From NCBI GenBank assembly GCA_964353635.1, contig CAYGVS010000020.1, positions 1 through 18,662 on the forward strand: a stretch of DNA of 18,662 nt, written 5' to 3'. The position numbers and the translations under genes were made by a program. Under the pieces are notes generated by a model. The model saw only the letters and a list, made by a program, of their open reading frames with translations. It was not told the origin of the DNA and did no database searches. The stretch comes from JAPLVB01 sp964353635. GTDB lineage: Archaea; Aenigmatarchaeota; Aenigmatarchaeia; QMZP01. Positions 12,031 through 18,662 of this stretch are shown in pieces (position 1 is the first letter of the stretch; every line of letters starts with the position of its first letter).

Positions 12031-12399
12031 ATGAAATTCCTGCTGGACACGAACTTCCTTATGATTCCCGGGAAGTTCAAGGTTGACATATTCATTGAGC
12101 TGGAGAGGTTCGGGAAGCCCGAGCTGTTCACCTTGGACTCTGTTGTGAAGGAGCTCGGGAAGATAACCAAAGCAGGAGGCAAAGACTCATTCTTCGCGAA
12201 GTTCGGGCTTTTCCTTGTCCAGGAGAAGGACATAGGCATCCTTGAATCACAGGATAAGCAGGCTGACAAGGAGATTCTCCGCCTCTCCAAAGTGGGCTAT
12301 GCTGTGTGCACGCAAGACAAGGCCCTAACGGCAAAGATTAGGAAAGCCGGGGGAAAGGTCGTCTTCCTGAGGCAGGGGAAGTACCTGGAGATGAAGTGA
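12031..12399 (+). CDS. PIN-domain ribonuclease (Fcf1/VapC9-like)
   Basis: 122-residue PIN domain, a metal-dependent RNase fold. It starts with the hallmark FLLDTNFLM (Asp6). The remaining acidic residues fall at expected places: Glu41 in SVVKEL, Asp79 in ADKEIL and Asp96 in TQDKAL. A final VVFLRQGKYL strand follows. Length and spacing fit the short archaeal PIN proteins related to Fcf1/Utp24 and VapC9. That could mean rRNA processing or a toxin-like RNase. No antitoxin-like gene precedes it, which favours a housekeeping role. The start is leaderless, with TTTAATAC centred ~25 nt upstream. It overlaps the next gene by 4 nt (GTGA). Confidence 0.88.
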   Translation: MKFLLDTNFLMIPGKFKVDIFIELERFGKPELFTLDSVVKELGKITKAGGKDSFFAKFGLFLVQEKDIGILESQDKQADKEILRLSKVGYAVCTQDKALTAKIRKAGGKVVFLRQGKYLEMK

Positions 12400-12791
12400 C
12401 ATGCAAGGAGTTGTCTTCTTATTTTTTATCCACATTTATGGGTATGATAGATCCCGATATTTTGCTTGCTTACTCACTAATTGAAGAAGAGTTCGGATTC
12501 GAGCTTACACGGAGTGAAAAAGCAGCGTTTAAAATGTACATAACCAGCTATTTCGAGCATGAAGACAAGGATTCCTCAAATATCACATACTTCGAAGCTA
12601 TTGACAGATTCCTGCTGGACTACTTCGGGCTTGACAGGCGAGAGCTAGTAAAGGAGAGGGTGGTGCATTGGGATCCGCCAATAAAAATCCCCGGCATGGC
12701 TTGCTTTCCACAGATGAGTTTAAAGAATATTGCAGGCGTTACGTCAATTTGTGGCGTGAGGAAAGGATTAAGCCATGAAAAAGCCGAATAA
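12396..12791 (+). CDS. hypothetical protein, 131 aa, coupled to PIN gene
   Basis: No recognised family. The N-terminal 80 residues look all-helical (DILLAYSLIEEEFGFELTRSEKAAFKMYITSYF and YFEAIDRFLLDYFGLDRRELV, quoted in parts). The last 40 residues are a looser stretch with WDPPIKIPGMACF. I place the start at GTG 12396, which overlaps the PIN stop (GTGA) and has GGAG 5 nt upstream. ATGs at 12438 and 12444 are alternatives. The 4-nt overlap argues for translational coupling with the PIN nuclease, so the two proteins may work together. The 3' end overlaps the promoter of the secreted TSP1-like gene. Confidence 0.65.
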   Translation: MTCKELSSYFLSTFMGMIDPDILLAYSLIEEEFGFELTRSEKAAFKMYITSYFEHEDKDSSNITYFEAIDRFLLDYFGLDRRELVKERVVHWDPPIKIPGMACFPQMSLKNIAGVTSICGVRKGLSHEKAE

Positions 12792-12793
12792 CC

Positions 12794-12802
12794 AATATAA
12801 AA
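12794..12802 (+). promoter_or_regulatory. TATA box for the secreted TSP1-like protein
   Basis: AATATAAAA, centred 25 nt upstream of ATG 12823. It decides that start. Confidence 0.6.
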
Positions 12803-12822
12803 CCCGAACCCAACTTATTCTC

Positions 12823-13209
12823 ATGGCAAAGCTCAGCCTTGTTACACTAGGGATACTATCATTCTATCTCCTCAGTCTTATCCCTGCCCAGGCCCAGGAG
12901 TGCAACGAGTTCTGGATATGCACTGACTGGTCTTTCTGTACAGGGACAGGCGTCCAATTGAGGACTTGCAAGGACCTCAACAGCTGCGGCACAGAGAAGC
13001 TCAAGCCGCCAGAGATGCAGAGCTGCAAACCAATGGCAGTGAAGGACATCGTGATTCCTGAGACGGAACCGGCCGATACAGGGATCACAGGCCTCATAAT
13101 ATCCAACACCCCAGCCATTCTTGGAATTGTTGCCGTGATGCTCCTGACAGCAGCCTACATTACATACAGGAAGTGGAGGGACATCAGGATTTTCGTGTCC
13201 TCCCCATAG
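12823..13209 (+). CDS. secreted, membrane-anchored TSP1-like protein, 128 aa
   Basis: A signal peptide (residues 1-24, ending PAQA) is followed by a small cysteine-rich module. Cys33, Trp36, Cys39, Gly43, Gln45, Arg47, Cys49 and Cys55 give the C-x2-W-x2-C-x3-G-x-Q-x-R-x-C layout of a thrombospondin type 1-like repeat. A linker, a C-terminal transmembrane helix (~88-108) and a short basic tail follow. This type of short TSP1-like cell-surface protein is common in DPANN genomes. The frame opens earlier at ATG 12775, but the TATA box lies 25 nt before ATG 12823 and the signal peptide begins there, so I use 12823. It probably acts outside the cell in adhesion or envelope structure. Confidence 0.75.
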   Translation: MAKLSLVTLGILSFYLLSLIPAQAQECNEFWICTDWSFCTGTGVQLRTCKDLNSCGTEKLKPPEMQSCKPMAVKDIVIPETEPADTGITGLIISNTPAILGIVAVMLLTAAYITYRKWRDIRIFVSSP

Positions 13210-13460
13210 AGCCTCTATGATGAAGCGTTCTTTGAAAGTTGTCCGAAACCGGAATGTGCTTCCTGTGCAATTCATCTGCTGCGCGGCTGTAGTGCCGCTG
13301 TAAGACAGGCGCAATAATTTTATAAGCCTATTGCCATCGGGTTTTTATAACTAATCTACAATTACACTACACGAAATTTTGCAGAGTCTGAAGGCGCAAG
13401 CATAAACCAGGCGGGCTTCAGTGTGGCATGCGTCTTCCCTCAATGGTTTCGGGTGGTGCA
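13210..13460. promoter_or_regulatory. promoter and leader of the RHH/wHTH operon
   Basis: Two TATA boxes (TTTATAAG at 13319-13326 and TTTTTATAA at 13342-13349) lie upstream of a 22-nt element at 13354-13375 that recurs before the surface-protein gene. Transcription from the second box would start near 13371, inside the element, leaving a leader of about 90 nt. The leader contains CTGAAG (13388-13393) and CTTCAG (13416-13421) as a small hairpin, then GGTGGTG as the SD. Confidence 0.6.
13354..13375 (+). promoter_or_regulatory. candidate operator, copy 1
   Basis: ATCTACAATT-A-CACTACA-C-GAA. It differs from copy 2 (14324-14345) at only two of 22 positions. It sits between the TATA box and the predicted transcription start, where a repressor would block initiation. 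It lies in front of the operon encoding two DNA-binding proteins. Confidence 0.65.
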
Positions 13461-13655
13461 ATGATTCCAGTCCAGATAAGGATCAACAGAAAGATGATTG
13501 AGAAGATTGATCAGCTTGTCGAAGCTGGCGTTTATTCTAACAGGTCTGAAGTGATAAGGGATGCGACCAGAAGGCTAGTCATAGAGTTCTCTGGGAAGAA
13601 CGGGATGAAATCAGAAATGCATTTTCTCCAGCCGGAGGTGAAGAGGAATGCCTAG
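13461..13655 (+). CDS. ribbon-helix-helix (CopG-type) regulator, 64 aa
   Basis: Typical RHH dimer: an N-terminal strand (MIPVQIRINRKM), helix A (IEKIDQLVEAGVY) and helix B beginning SNRSEVIRDATRRLV, with the family signature Y-x-N-R-S-E-V-I-R-D. RHH proteins bind operator DNA through the paired strands and often repress their own promoters. The frame extends back to 13428, but ATG 13461 has the SD GGTGGTG 3-9 nt upstream and gives the standard RHH N-terminus. It overlaps the next regulator gene by 8 nt. It is the best candidate to bind the 22-nt element in its own promoter and in the surface-protein promoter. Confidence 0.88.
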   Translation: MIPVQIRINRKMIEKIDQLVEAGVYSNRSEVIRDATRRLVIEFSGKNGMKSEMHFLQPEVKRNA

Positions 13656-14076
13656 CATCGGGCCGAGGCCGGAAGCGAAGAAGGAAGGAATTGCCGAACA
13701 GAAAATTAAAAAGAACGGAAGGATTGATTCCATAGAGGTTAGCCTGAAGAGCGACATGGTATGCTCCAACATGAACAGGGTCGCTATACTACTTCTACTT
13801 AAGAGGAGCCCGAACAACGAGATGCAGGCGGAGAAGCTTTCCCAGGCCATAGGGGTCAGCCACAGGACAGCCCTTTACCACCTCGGCATTCTTGAGAATT
13901 ACGATCTTGTGGAGGTGAAAGGCTTCAGGAAGAAAGGCCAGAAGATGCTAAGGTCAGTCTGGGGGCTCAACTCAGACTGCCGTGCGGAAAAGGTCTGCAG
14001 CATGATATACAAGAGGTTCTCTCCCGAGGAGATAAGGAAAATCCTGAAGGCCAACAGCAGCGGTTACGCAAGGTGA
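13648..14076 (+). CDS. ArsR-like winged-helix regulator, 142 aa
   Basis: A winged helix at ~43-108: MNRVAILLLLKRSPNNEMQ (helix 1), AEKLSQAIGVSHRTALYHLG (helix-turn-helix, recognition helix from Ser71), ILENYDLVEVKG and a basic wing (FRKKGQKM). The N-terminal 40 residues are charged and probably flexible. The C-terminal helical part may dimerise. The SD GGAGGTGA (13634-13641) is very strong. The start codon lies inside the end of the RHH gene, with an 8-nt overlap, so the two regulators are co-translated. This protein is the other candidate for control of the downstream surface protein. Confidence 0.85.
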   Translation: MPSIGPRPEAKKEGIAEQKIKKNGRIDSIEVSLKSDMVCSNMNRVAILLLLKRSPNNEMQAEKLSQAIGVSHRTALYHLGILENYDLVEVKGFRKKGQKMLRSVWGLNSDCRAEKVCSMIYKRFSPEEIRKILKANSSGYAR

Positions 14077-14445
14077 TTGCACTTTTTTCATCTGCCTACA
14101 GACAGCAGGATAATTCTGCATTAATTATTGAATTCCAAAGTCCGACAAAACAATTTATTGTTGGTTACACTCTGCCCAACAAGATGGCGAGAAATATGTG
14201 CACATACTTAACGATTTCAACCTTGGCGAAACAGGTTTCATTATTTTTCACTATTTTTTAGTGGCCTGGAATAATAGTATTTTATAAGCGCGTTTTTTGG
14301 AACATACATTGTTTATAAAGTTTATCTACAATTTCACTACATGAATTTAGGAATAGCTCTACAGGGCATGTTGGAAACAGCCTGTCGGAGAAATCCTAGT
14401 TCTGTTTCTAAAAAATCTAAATCAAGTTTAAGGGAGGTCGGTTTT
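14077..14445. promoter_or_regulatory. intergenic region: tandem promoter and ~105-nt leader of the surface-protein gene
   Basis: Contains TTTATAAG at 14281-14288, GTTTATAAA at 14311-14319 and the second copy of the 22-nt element at 14324-14345. Transcription from the second box would start near 14341, where an ATG in frame with the surface protein occurs. A hairpin (ACAGG 14361-14365 / CCTGT 14381-14385) and the SD GGAGGT (14433-14438) follow. A 62-codon ORF at 14073-14261 has no domain or promoter and is not called. Confidence 0.6.
14324..14345 (+). promoter_or_regulatory. candidate operator, copy 2
   Basis: ATCTACAATT-T-CACTACA-T-GAA, two mismatches to copy 1. It occupies about -17 to +4 relative to the start predicted from the TATA box at 14311-14319, the same relative position as copy 1. 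Confidence 0.65.
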
Positions 14446-17400
14446 ATGAAATACTATTCAGCAATCGTAGCCATAGCGCTTTTGCTGATGGCCGCGCCTT
14501 TTGCTCTTGCAGTGAATGGCGACGGCGTAGTTGTGAGCTACAAGCCAGATGTAGCTTCAACAGGAGCGCCAGTGACATTGCAGCTCGAGTTCAAGAATGA
14601 CGCCACGGACGGCGCATGCCTTGATGAGCTCATAATCACCCCGCCAGCATCTTGGGGTGGAACAGCTTCTGTCACAAAGTATGACAGGGGAAGCTTCACC
14701 GCAACCAATGAGGCGGATGCTGGTGATTTCGTCAACGTAGTTGCAGATTCTCAGTCAGTGTTTATCAAACCTGCACTGATGATCTGTCCAGGAGAGACAG
14801 TCAACATAGAAATCTCGGGATTGACTGCACCCTCAAACAGCGGAGTATCTGACATAAAGATTCTTACTTCTGACCAGAATCACAACGCCGGACCCACGCA
14901 CGTGAGGGAGCTGATAGACATTCTTCCGAAGGTCTATGTGACCCATGCAACCAAGCTCAAGCTTGAGTACTTCCACATAACAGGATTCTCAGGCTCAGGT
15001 TTCAACGGAGAAGCCTGGGGAGCATGGACAAGGCTCAAGAGCCTCGCGATAAGCCCGAGCACAGGAGGCACCCTTACCATCACAATGGAGACAGGCTCTG
15101 TCGACACTGTGATATTCAACGGTCCTGTGGTTGCCGGAGCCCAGTGGATAAACATGAACTATGCCAGCTGGGACCCGCTCAAGAACACAGCCAACCTAAA
15201 GAATGGTTATATAAGGGACCAGTCAGGGGCAGTCGCATATTATATCACATATAGCGGCTCGCTGACACTCCTTGGCTCAGTTGATGAGATCCTAGACGAC
15301 CCCGACTACACAAGCAGCGGTCTTGTGGGAGCAAAAGGGACAATAATAACAGCAGGCTCCTCTGAGCAGAGGAAGATCGTTGTCCAGCTTATAGACAACA
15401 ATAACTACGATATCAATGAGCAAATACCTCTTGGAGCCAAGACCGACCTCGGTTCATTAGTTGAAGTGGCACCTTTCACAACTGATACACACGGAAATGC
15501 CTACTTCACATTAAATCCAGGATGCACATACGGCATTGCGAATGTAAATATATCCACAGACCCGCTCTCAGTAACACCCTTTATCGTAGAGCATGTGGGT
15601 ATAGACTCAAACGTGCCTGTATCCTTCAAGGTTGTTGAGGGAGATGGCGCGAAGGTTGGCGCAGGAGAAACCCAGCCAATAACAGTTGAAGTATATGATT
15701 CCTGCGGCAACAAGGTGTCAAACACACACCAGAATTTAGTTGGATTTGATTATCTGACAACAACTTGCGGCAGCAAGAACAAGCTGGCTCAGTCGCCTGG
15801 TGGGCCAAGCCATGACCATGAACAGGAAAATACAGGCCAGGATGGCGTCATGGGAGTAGCTCAAGTCTACCTTAAGTCAGACTGCCAGCTCTGCACACAC
15901 GATGTCAAGGTCACTGCCCAAGGATTAGGAACAAGCACAATCCAGCTTTTCGGAGTGAACGGAAAGCCTGCGAAGATGAATGTCACCATACCCGAGATTG
16001 AGATAACAGCTGACCAGTGCGTGACCGCATTGATAGAGGTCACAGACAAATGCGACAACCTTGTCGCACAGATTCCCAGCGAAGTCGGGAGCGAGATGGA
16101 GCAGTGGGAGTCAATAGTCAGGGTAACCATAAAGGACCCGCTCCAGGCTGACCAGCCCGGATGGAAGGGCAAGAGCGGCCAGACATACATCTCAAAATCT
16201 GACTTCAGGGAAGAGGTCATTTACCAGCCCTGGGTGCAAGGAAAGCTTACAGACGGAGTTGGTCATGTGCAGATTTGCGGATGCCAGGGATTGGGAGCAT
16301 TTGACGTTGTCGCGGAGTCTGACACCATACAGCCAGGCCAGGACACTGTGAGCGTCAAGAACGCAGCTCCTGACTGCATAGAAACAAATACTGTATACCA
16401 ACTCCTCCAGTGCGAGAAGCAAGCGAATCTTGACATAGCAGTCAAGGATATTTGCGGCAACTACTGGAGGAACCAGGACTGCTCCGGCGGGCCTGCGCAA
16501 TACTGCGTTGACTTGGGCCTGTCAGGCTCATGCATTGAGGATGAAGGAAGCATAGACGGAGCCCACCTTTCAACCAGCACGGTATGCATAGATGTCGGAA
16601 AGGGCGGCTCTGGAAAGCTTGAGGTCCCAGTTACGATATTCAGGGACACTGATGAATGCTGCGATCTCGACATTGACGCCTCAAGGGGAACGAACTGCTG
16701 TGGGGGCTTCCCATCCCTTCAACAGTGCTCGGCAACAAATATTCTGTTCCATGGAGGGCCGTACCAGATGAAGACAGAGTTCTTCAAGACAAGGAAGGTC
16801 TGTGCAGATGTGTGCGGGCCAACACAATTCTGTGTGGCGGAGCTCCAAGGCGGCAAGACAGTCTATTGCACAGAGCAGCTCGAAAATCAGATACCTAACT
16901 TAGGAACAGAGACAGTCAGCGAGGAGGTCCTTGACCTTTTCACAGTCATTGACGCCTGTGGGCACACAGTGAAGGACTACAACGGCGAGGTTGACGTGGA
17001 AGTCAAGGGCGAGGACACAGCAAGCATCTACCAGGTAGACCACCCACTTAACCTTACTGGCGGATGGTGCCAAGGAACATTCGATGCATGCCATAGGTTA
17101 ACAACCTATGGTGGAAAAGACATGTGCATCAAGACACCGAACTGCAGATGGGATGACACAAATGGCTGCTTGGGAGCAACAACACCAGGAGCCTGCGGCG
17201 CATACACAAAAGCAGAGTGTGCGATAGCGAGCACCATCCCAACCAGCACTTGCGTATGGATAGACAACTGCAATGCGCAGTTCCCAGTTGGTTCATCATC
17301 GATAATCAAGAAGCTTGTGATACACAACAGCAAGCCGGCGACAGTGAAGCAATGGCTTCCGCTTGAGAAAGACGACATAATCGTTGACAAGCTCGCCTTC

Positions 17401-18662
17401 GACCTGACATACCAGCAAGACCCGGCATTGTGGCTGTATGTGTATCTTGAGAGCGAGCAGACGCCAGGCTTCCAGTCTGGCGAGGACATGCTGGTAGGAA
17501 AGGCACCGGCAATCTTTGGCGGTCCCACCATAATCGAGCTCAAGGATTCAGCGACACCATACTGGGATGACCAGAGGCAGGGAGGAGTCCTGATAAGGGC
17601 AGCTGACTCCAAGGACTTCTACATAATGCTGGTGAACGAGAAGGGGCCCATGAAGACCATACCATGCGGAACATACGGCCTGAACTTCCTGTACTACCAG
17701 GACTACAATTCGCCTGACCTTACGAACTCAGGCTCAGGATATCCGTTCTCGGGTTCGCCAAGCGGAGTGGTTGAGGACGGATGCATAGACTCAGATAACT
17801 TCCAGTGGCTTGAGCCAGGGCCATCAGGGCCTTTCGTATGCCCGACCAGCGGACCTGGATTGAACCTTAGGACAGATTCCAGGAACGACGATTATCTGAT
17901 GTCCACGCCGGATTACGGGTTCGGGGACAGGTACCTGTATAAGCTGAAGTTCAACCAGGGGCAGGCATGGCTAAAGTTCAGGGACCTTGTGGCAGAGGAT
18001 GTGGAAGTGAACGTCCTTGACATAAGGGAATCAGGAGAGACATGCAATTACACGAATGACATAGATGCAACTCCGAGCCCTGAGAAGATAACTTTCAATG
18101 AGCAGCCCGCGACGCAGATAAAGCTGCTCAACCATGACGAAGGAGCTTGCAAGACATCTGTTTGCTCAGACGAGTGGGATACAGACGAGAACGCATTCGC
18201 ATTCAACATCCAGGTGACTGACGGCTTCGACAACCCTGTAGGCAAGGATGTCGAGGTGAGCCTTGACTACTGCCTCAAGATGCCGTTCGGAGACTGGATG
18301 GTTGAGGATGTACTGCAGTTCTACTGCATGAGCCACGGAGACGAGGACATCTGCGAGTCCATATGGTATGACCAGGACAGGTGCTTCACCAGGGAGGACT
18401 TGAAGAAGCTGATAGAGGCATCCGAATACTACCACGGATTCAACAACCTGCTGTTCGGGGACTTCTTCGGCCAGGAGTTCTCAGACTGGATAGACACGTA
18501 CTTCCAGGAAGCAAAGGTTGAGTTCTGGGACGGGGCAACGCAGATAGCTCTTCCGTACCATGGCGGCAAGCAGATTATAAAGACAGACGCCAATGGCCAG
18601 GCGCAGTTCTACGTGACTGCGCAGAAGACAGGCGTGTACAAGATAATAGCACGGCCGCTGGC
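14446..18662 (+). CDS. giant secreted Cys-rich Ig-like surface protein, 5' part
   Basis: Open for at least 1405 residues and cut by the window end. A signal peptide (MKYYSAIVAIALLLMAAPFALA) ends in an ALA cleavage site. The rest is extracellular in character: beta-rich, acidic and full of cysteines (likely disulfides). Ig-like module boundaries show as D-x-C-G-N-type motifs near residues 418, 534, 668, 836 and 1259. The visible end (DANGQAQFYVTAQKTGVYKI) resembles the end of a Big_1/invasin-type Ig domain. A Cys-rich insert with CRW (900) and CVW (936) lies at ~894-942. ATG 14446 has GGAGGT 7 nt upstream and begins the signal peptide. An in-frame upstream ATG at 14341 also exists. This is probably an S-layer-like or adhesion protein, controlled through the operator shared with the RHH/wHTH operon. 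Confidence 0.88.
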   Translation, partial: MKYYSAIVAIALLLMAAPFALAVNGDGVVVSYKPDVASTGAPVTLQLEFKNDATDGACLDELIITPPASWGGTASVTKYDRGSFTATNEADAGDFVNVVADSQSVFIKPALMICPGETVNIEISGLTAPSNSGVSDIKILTSDQNHNAGPTHVRELIDILPKVYVTHATKLKLEYFHITGFSGSGFNGEAWGAWTRLKSLAISPSTGGTLTITMETGSVDTVIFNGPVVAGAQWINMNYASWDPLKNTANLKNGYIRDQSGAVAYYITYSGSLTLLGSVDEILDDPDYTSSGLVGAKGTIITAGSSEQRKIVVQLIDNNNYDINEQIPLGAKTDLGSLVEVAPFTTDTHGNAYFTLNPGCTYGIANVNISTDPLSVTPFIVEHVGIDSNVPVSFKVVEGDGAKVGAGETQPITVEVYDSCGNKVSNTHQNLVGFDYLTTTCGSKNKLAQSPGGPSHDHEQENTGQDGVMGVAQVYLKSDCQLCTHDVKVTAQGLGTSTIQLFGVNGKPAKMNVTIPEIEITADQCVTALIEVTDKCDNLVAQIPSEVGSEMEQWESIVRVTIKDPLQADQPGWKGKSGQTYISKSDFREEVIYQPWVQGKLTDGVGHVQICGCQGLGAFDVVAESDTIQPGQDTVSVKNAAPDCIETNTVYQLLQCEKQANLDIAVKDICGNYWRNQDCSGGPAQYCVDLGLSGSCIEDEGSIDGAHLSTSTVCIDVGKGGSGKLEVPVTIFRDTDECCDLDIDASRGTNCCGGFPSLQQCSATNILFHGGPYQMKTEFFKTRKVCADVCGPTQFCVAELQGGKTVYCTEQLENQIPNLGTETVSEEVLDLFTVIDACGHTVKDYNGEVDVEVKGEDTASIYQVDHPLNLTGGWCQGTFDACHRLTTYGGKDMCIKTPNCRWDDTNGCLGATTPGACGAYTKAECAIASTIPTSTCVWIDNCNAQFPVGSSSIIKKLVIHNSKPATVKQWLPLEKDDIIVDKLAFDLTYQQDPALWLYVYLESEQTPGFQSGEDMLVGKAPAIFGGPTIIELKDSATPYWDDQRQGGVLIRAADSKDFYIMLVNEKGPMKTIPCGTYGLNFLYYQDYNSPDLTNSGSGYPFSGSPSGVVEDGCIDSDNFQWLEPGPSGPFVCPTSGPGLNLRTDSRNDDYLMSTPDYGFGDRYLYKLKFNQGQAWLKFRDLVAEDVEVNVLDIRESGETCNYTNDIDATPSPEKITFNEQPATQIKLLNHDEGACKTSVCSDEWDTDENAFAFNIQVTDGFDNPVGKDVEVSLDYCLKMPFGDWMVEDVLQFYCMSHGDEDICESIWYDQDRCFTREDLKKLIEASEYYHGFNNLLFGDFFGQEFSDWIDTYFQEAKVEFWDGATQIALPYHGGKQIIKTDANGQAQFYVTAQKTGVYKIIARPL

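Noticed and set aside
12031..12399. Calling the PIN protein a VapC toxin with antitoxin
   Set aside because: No antitoxin-like gene lies upstream, and the downstream partner does not look like a VapB.
14073..14261. 62-codon frame after the wHTH regulator
   Set aside because: Overlaps the previous stop, lacks an SD, and its Phe-rich end reflects T-tracts; the region is better explained as promoter DNA.

Overview
The window looks archaeal. It encodes a 72-residue histone-fold protein, a Cdc48/VCP-type double AAA+ ATPase, a MEMO1-family protein, a PIN nuclease and a likely EMC6-like membrane protein. Most isolated genes have a TATA-like box 24-28 nt upstream of the start codon, which implies leaderless mRNAs. 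Many small proteins of unknown function, secreted Cys-rich proteins with a TSP1-like pattern and a 32-residue COX24/AURKAIP1-like basic peptide suggest a DPANN-type archaeon (Woesearchaeota-like). That placement is inference, not proof. I recognise no rRNA, tRNA, CRISPR array or insertion sequence.

Layout. 1-1139: 3' end of a RecB/Cas4-like PD-(D/E)XK nuclease, then two small minus-strand genes. 1281-2390: an AT-rich two-gene cassette of unknown function, preceded by a possible 20-codon leader ORF. 2391-2650: intergenic, with one perfect hairpin. 2651-5557: two small winged-helix genes followed by cdc48. 5631-7045: a small unknown gene, a MEMO1-family gene and a four-helix membrane protein. 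7144-8403: an orphan soluble sensor kinase. 8506-9269: two very short minus-strand genes (54 aa, and a 46-aa DUF5679-like zinc ribbon), each preceded by a long leader with tandem hairpins. 9270-11265: a Cys-motif protein divergent from the histone gene, an unknown gene, the COX24-like peptide and a Cys-containing unknown. 11313-13209: EMC6-like protein with a His-rich tail, a PIN/unknown gene pair, and a secreted TSP1-like protein. 13210-18662: an RHH/winged-helix regulator pair, then a very large secreted Cys-rich protein that runs off the window.

Two systems stand out. (i) A hairpin family of 11-bp stems and 15-16-nt loops sits in tandem in the leaders of both short genes at 8506-9087. One stem pair differs by a compensatory change, and the hairpin nearest each Shine-Dalgarno (SD) lies 11-12 nt from it. 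This could be an undescribed cis-regulatory RNA or a structured repeat. (ii) A nearly identical 22-nt element lies between the TATA box and the predicted transcription start of both the RHH/wHTH operon and the giant surface-protein gene. This suggests one regulon, probably autoregulated by the RHH or wHTH protein.

SD-led starts occur mainly at promoter-distal operon genes and at genes with long leaders. The other genes look leaderless, so the structured leaders are exceptions in this window.
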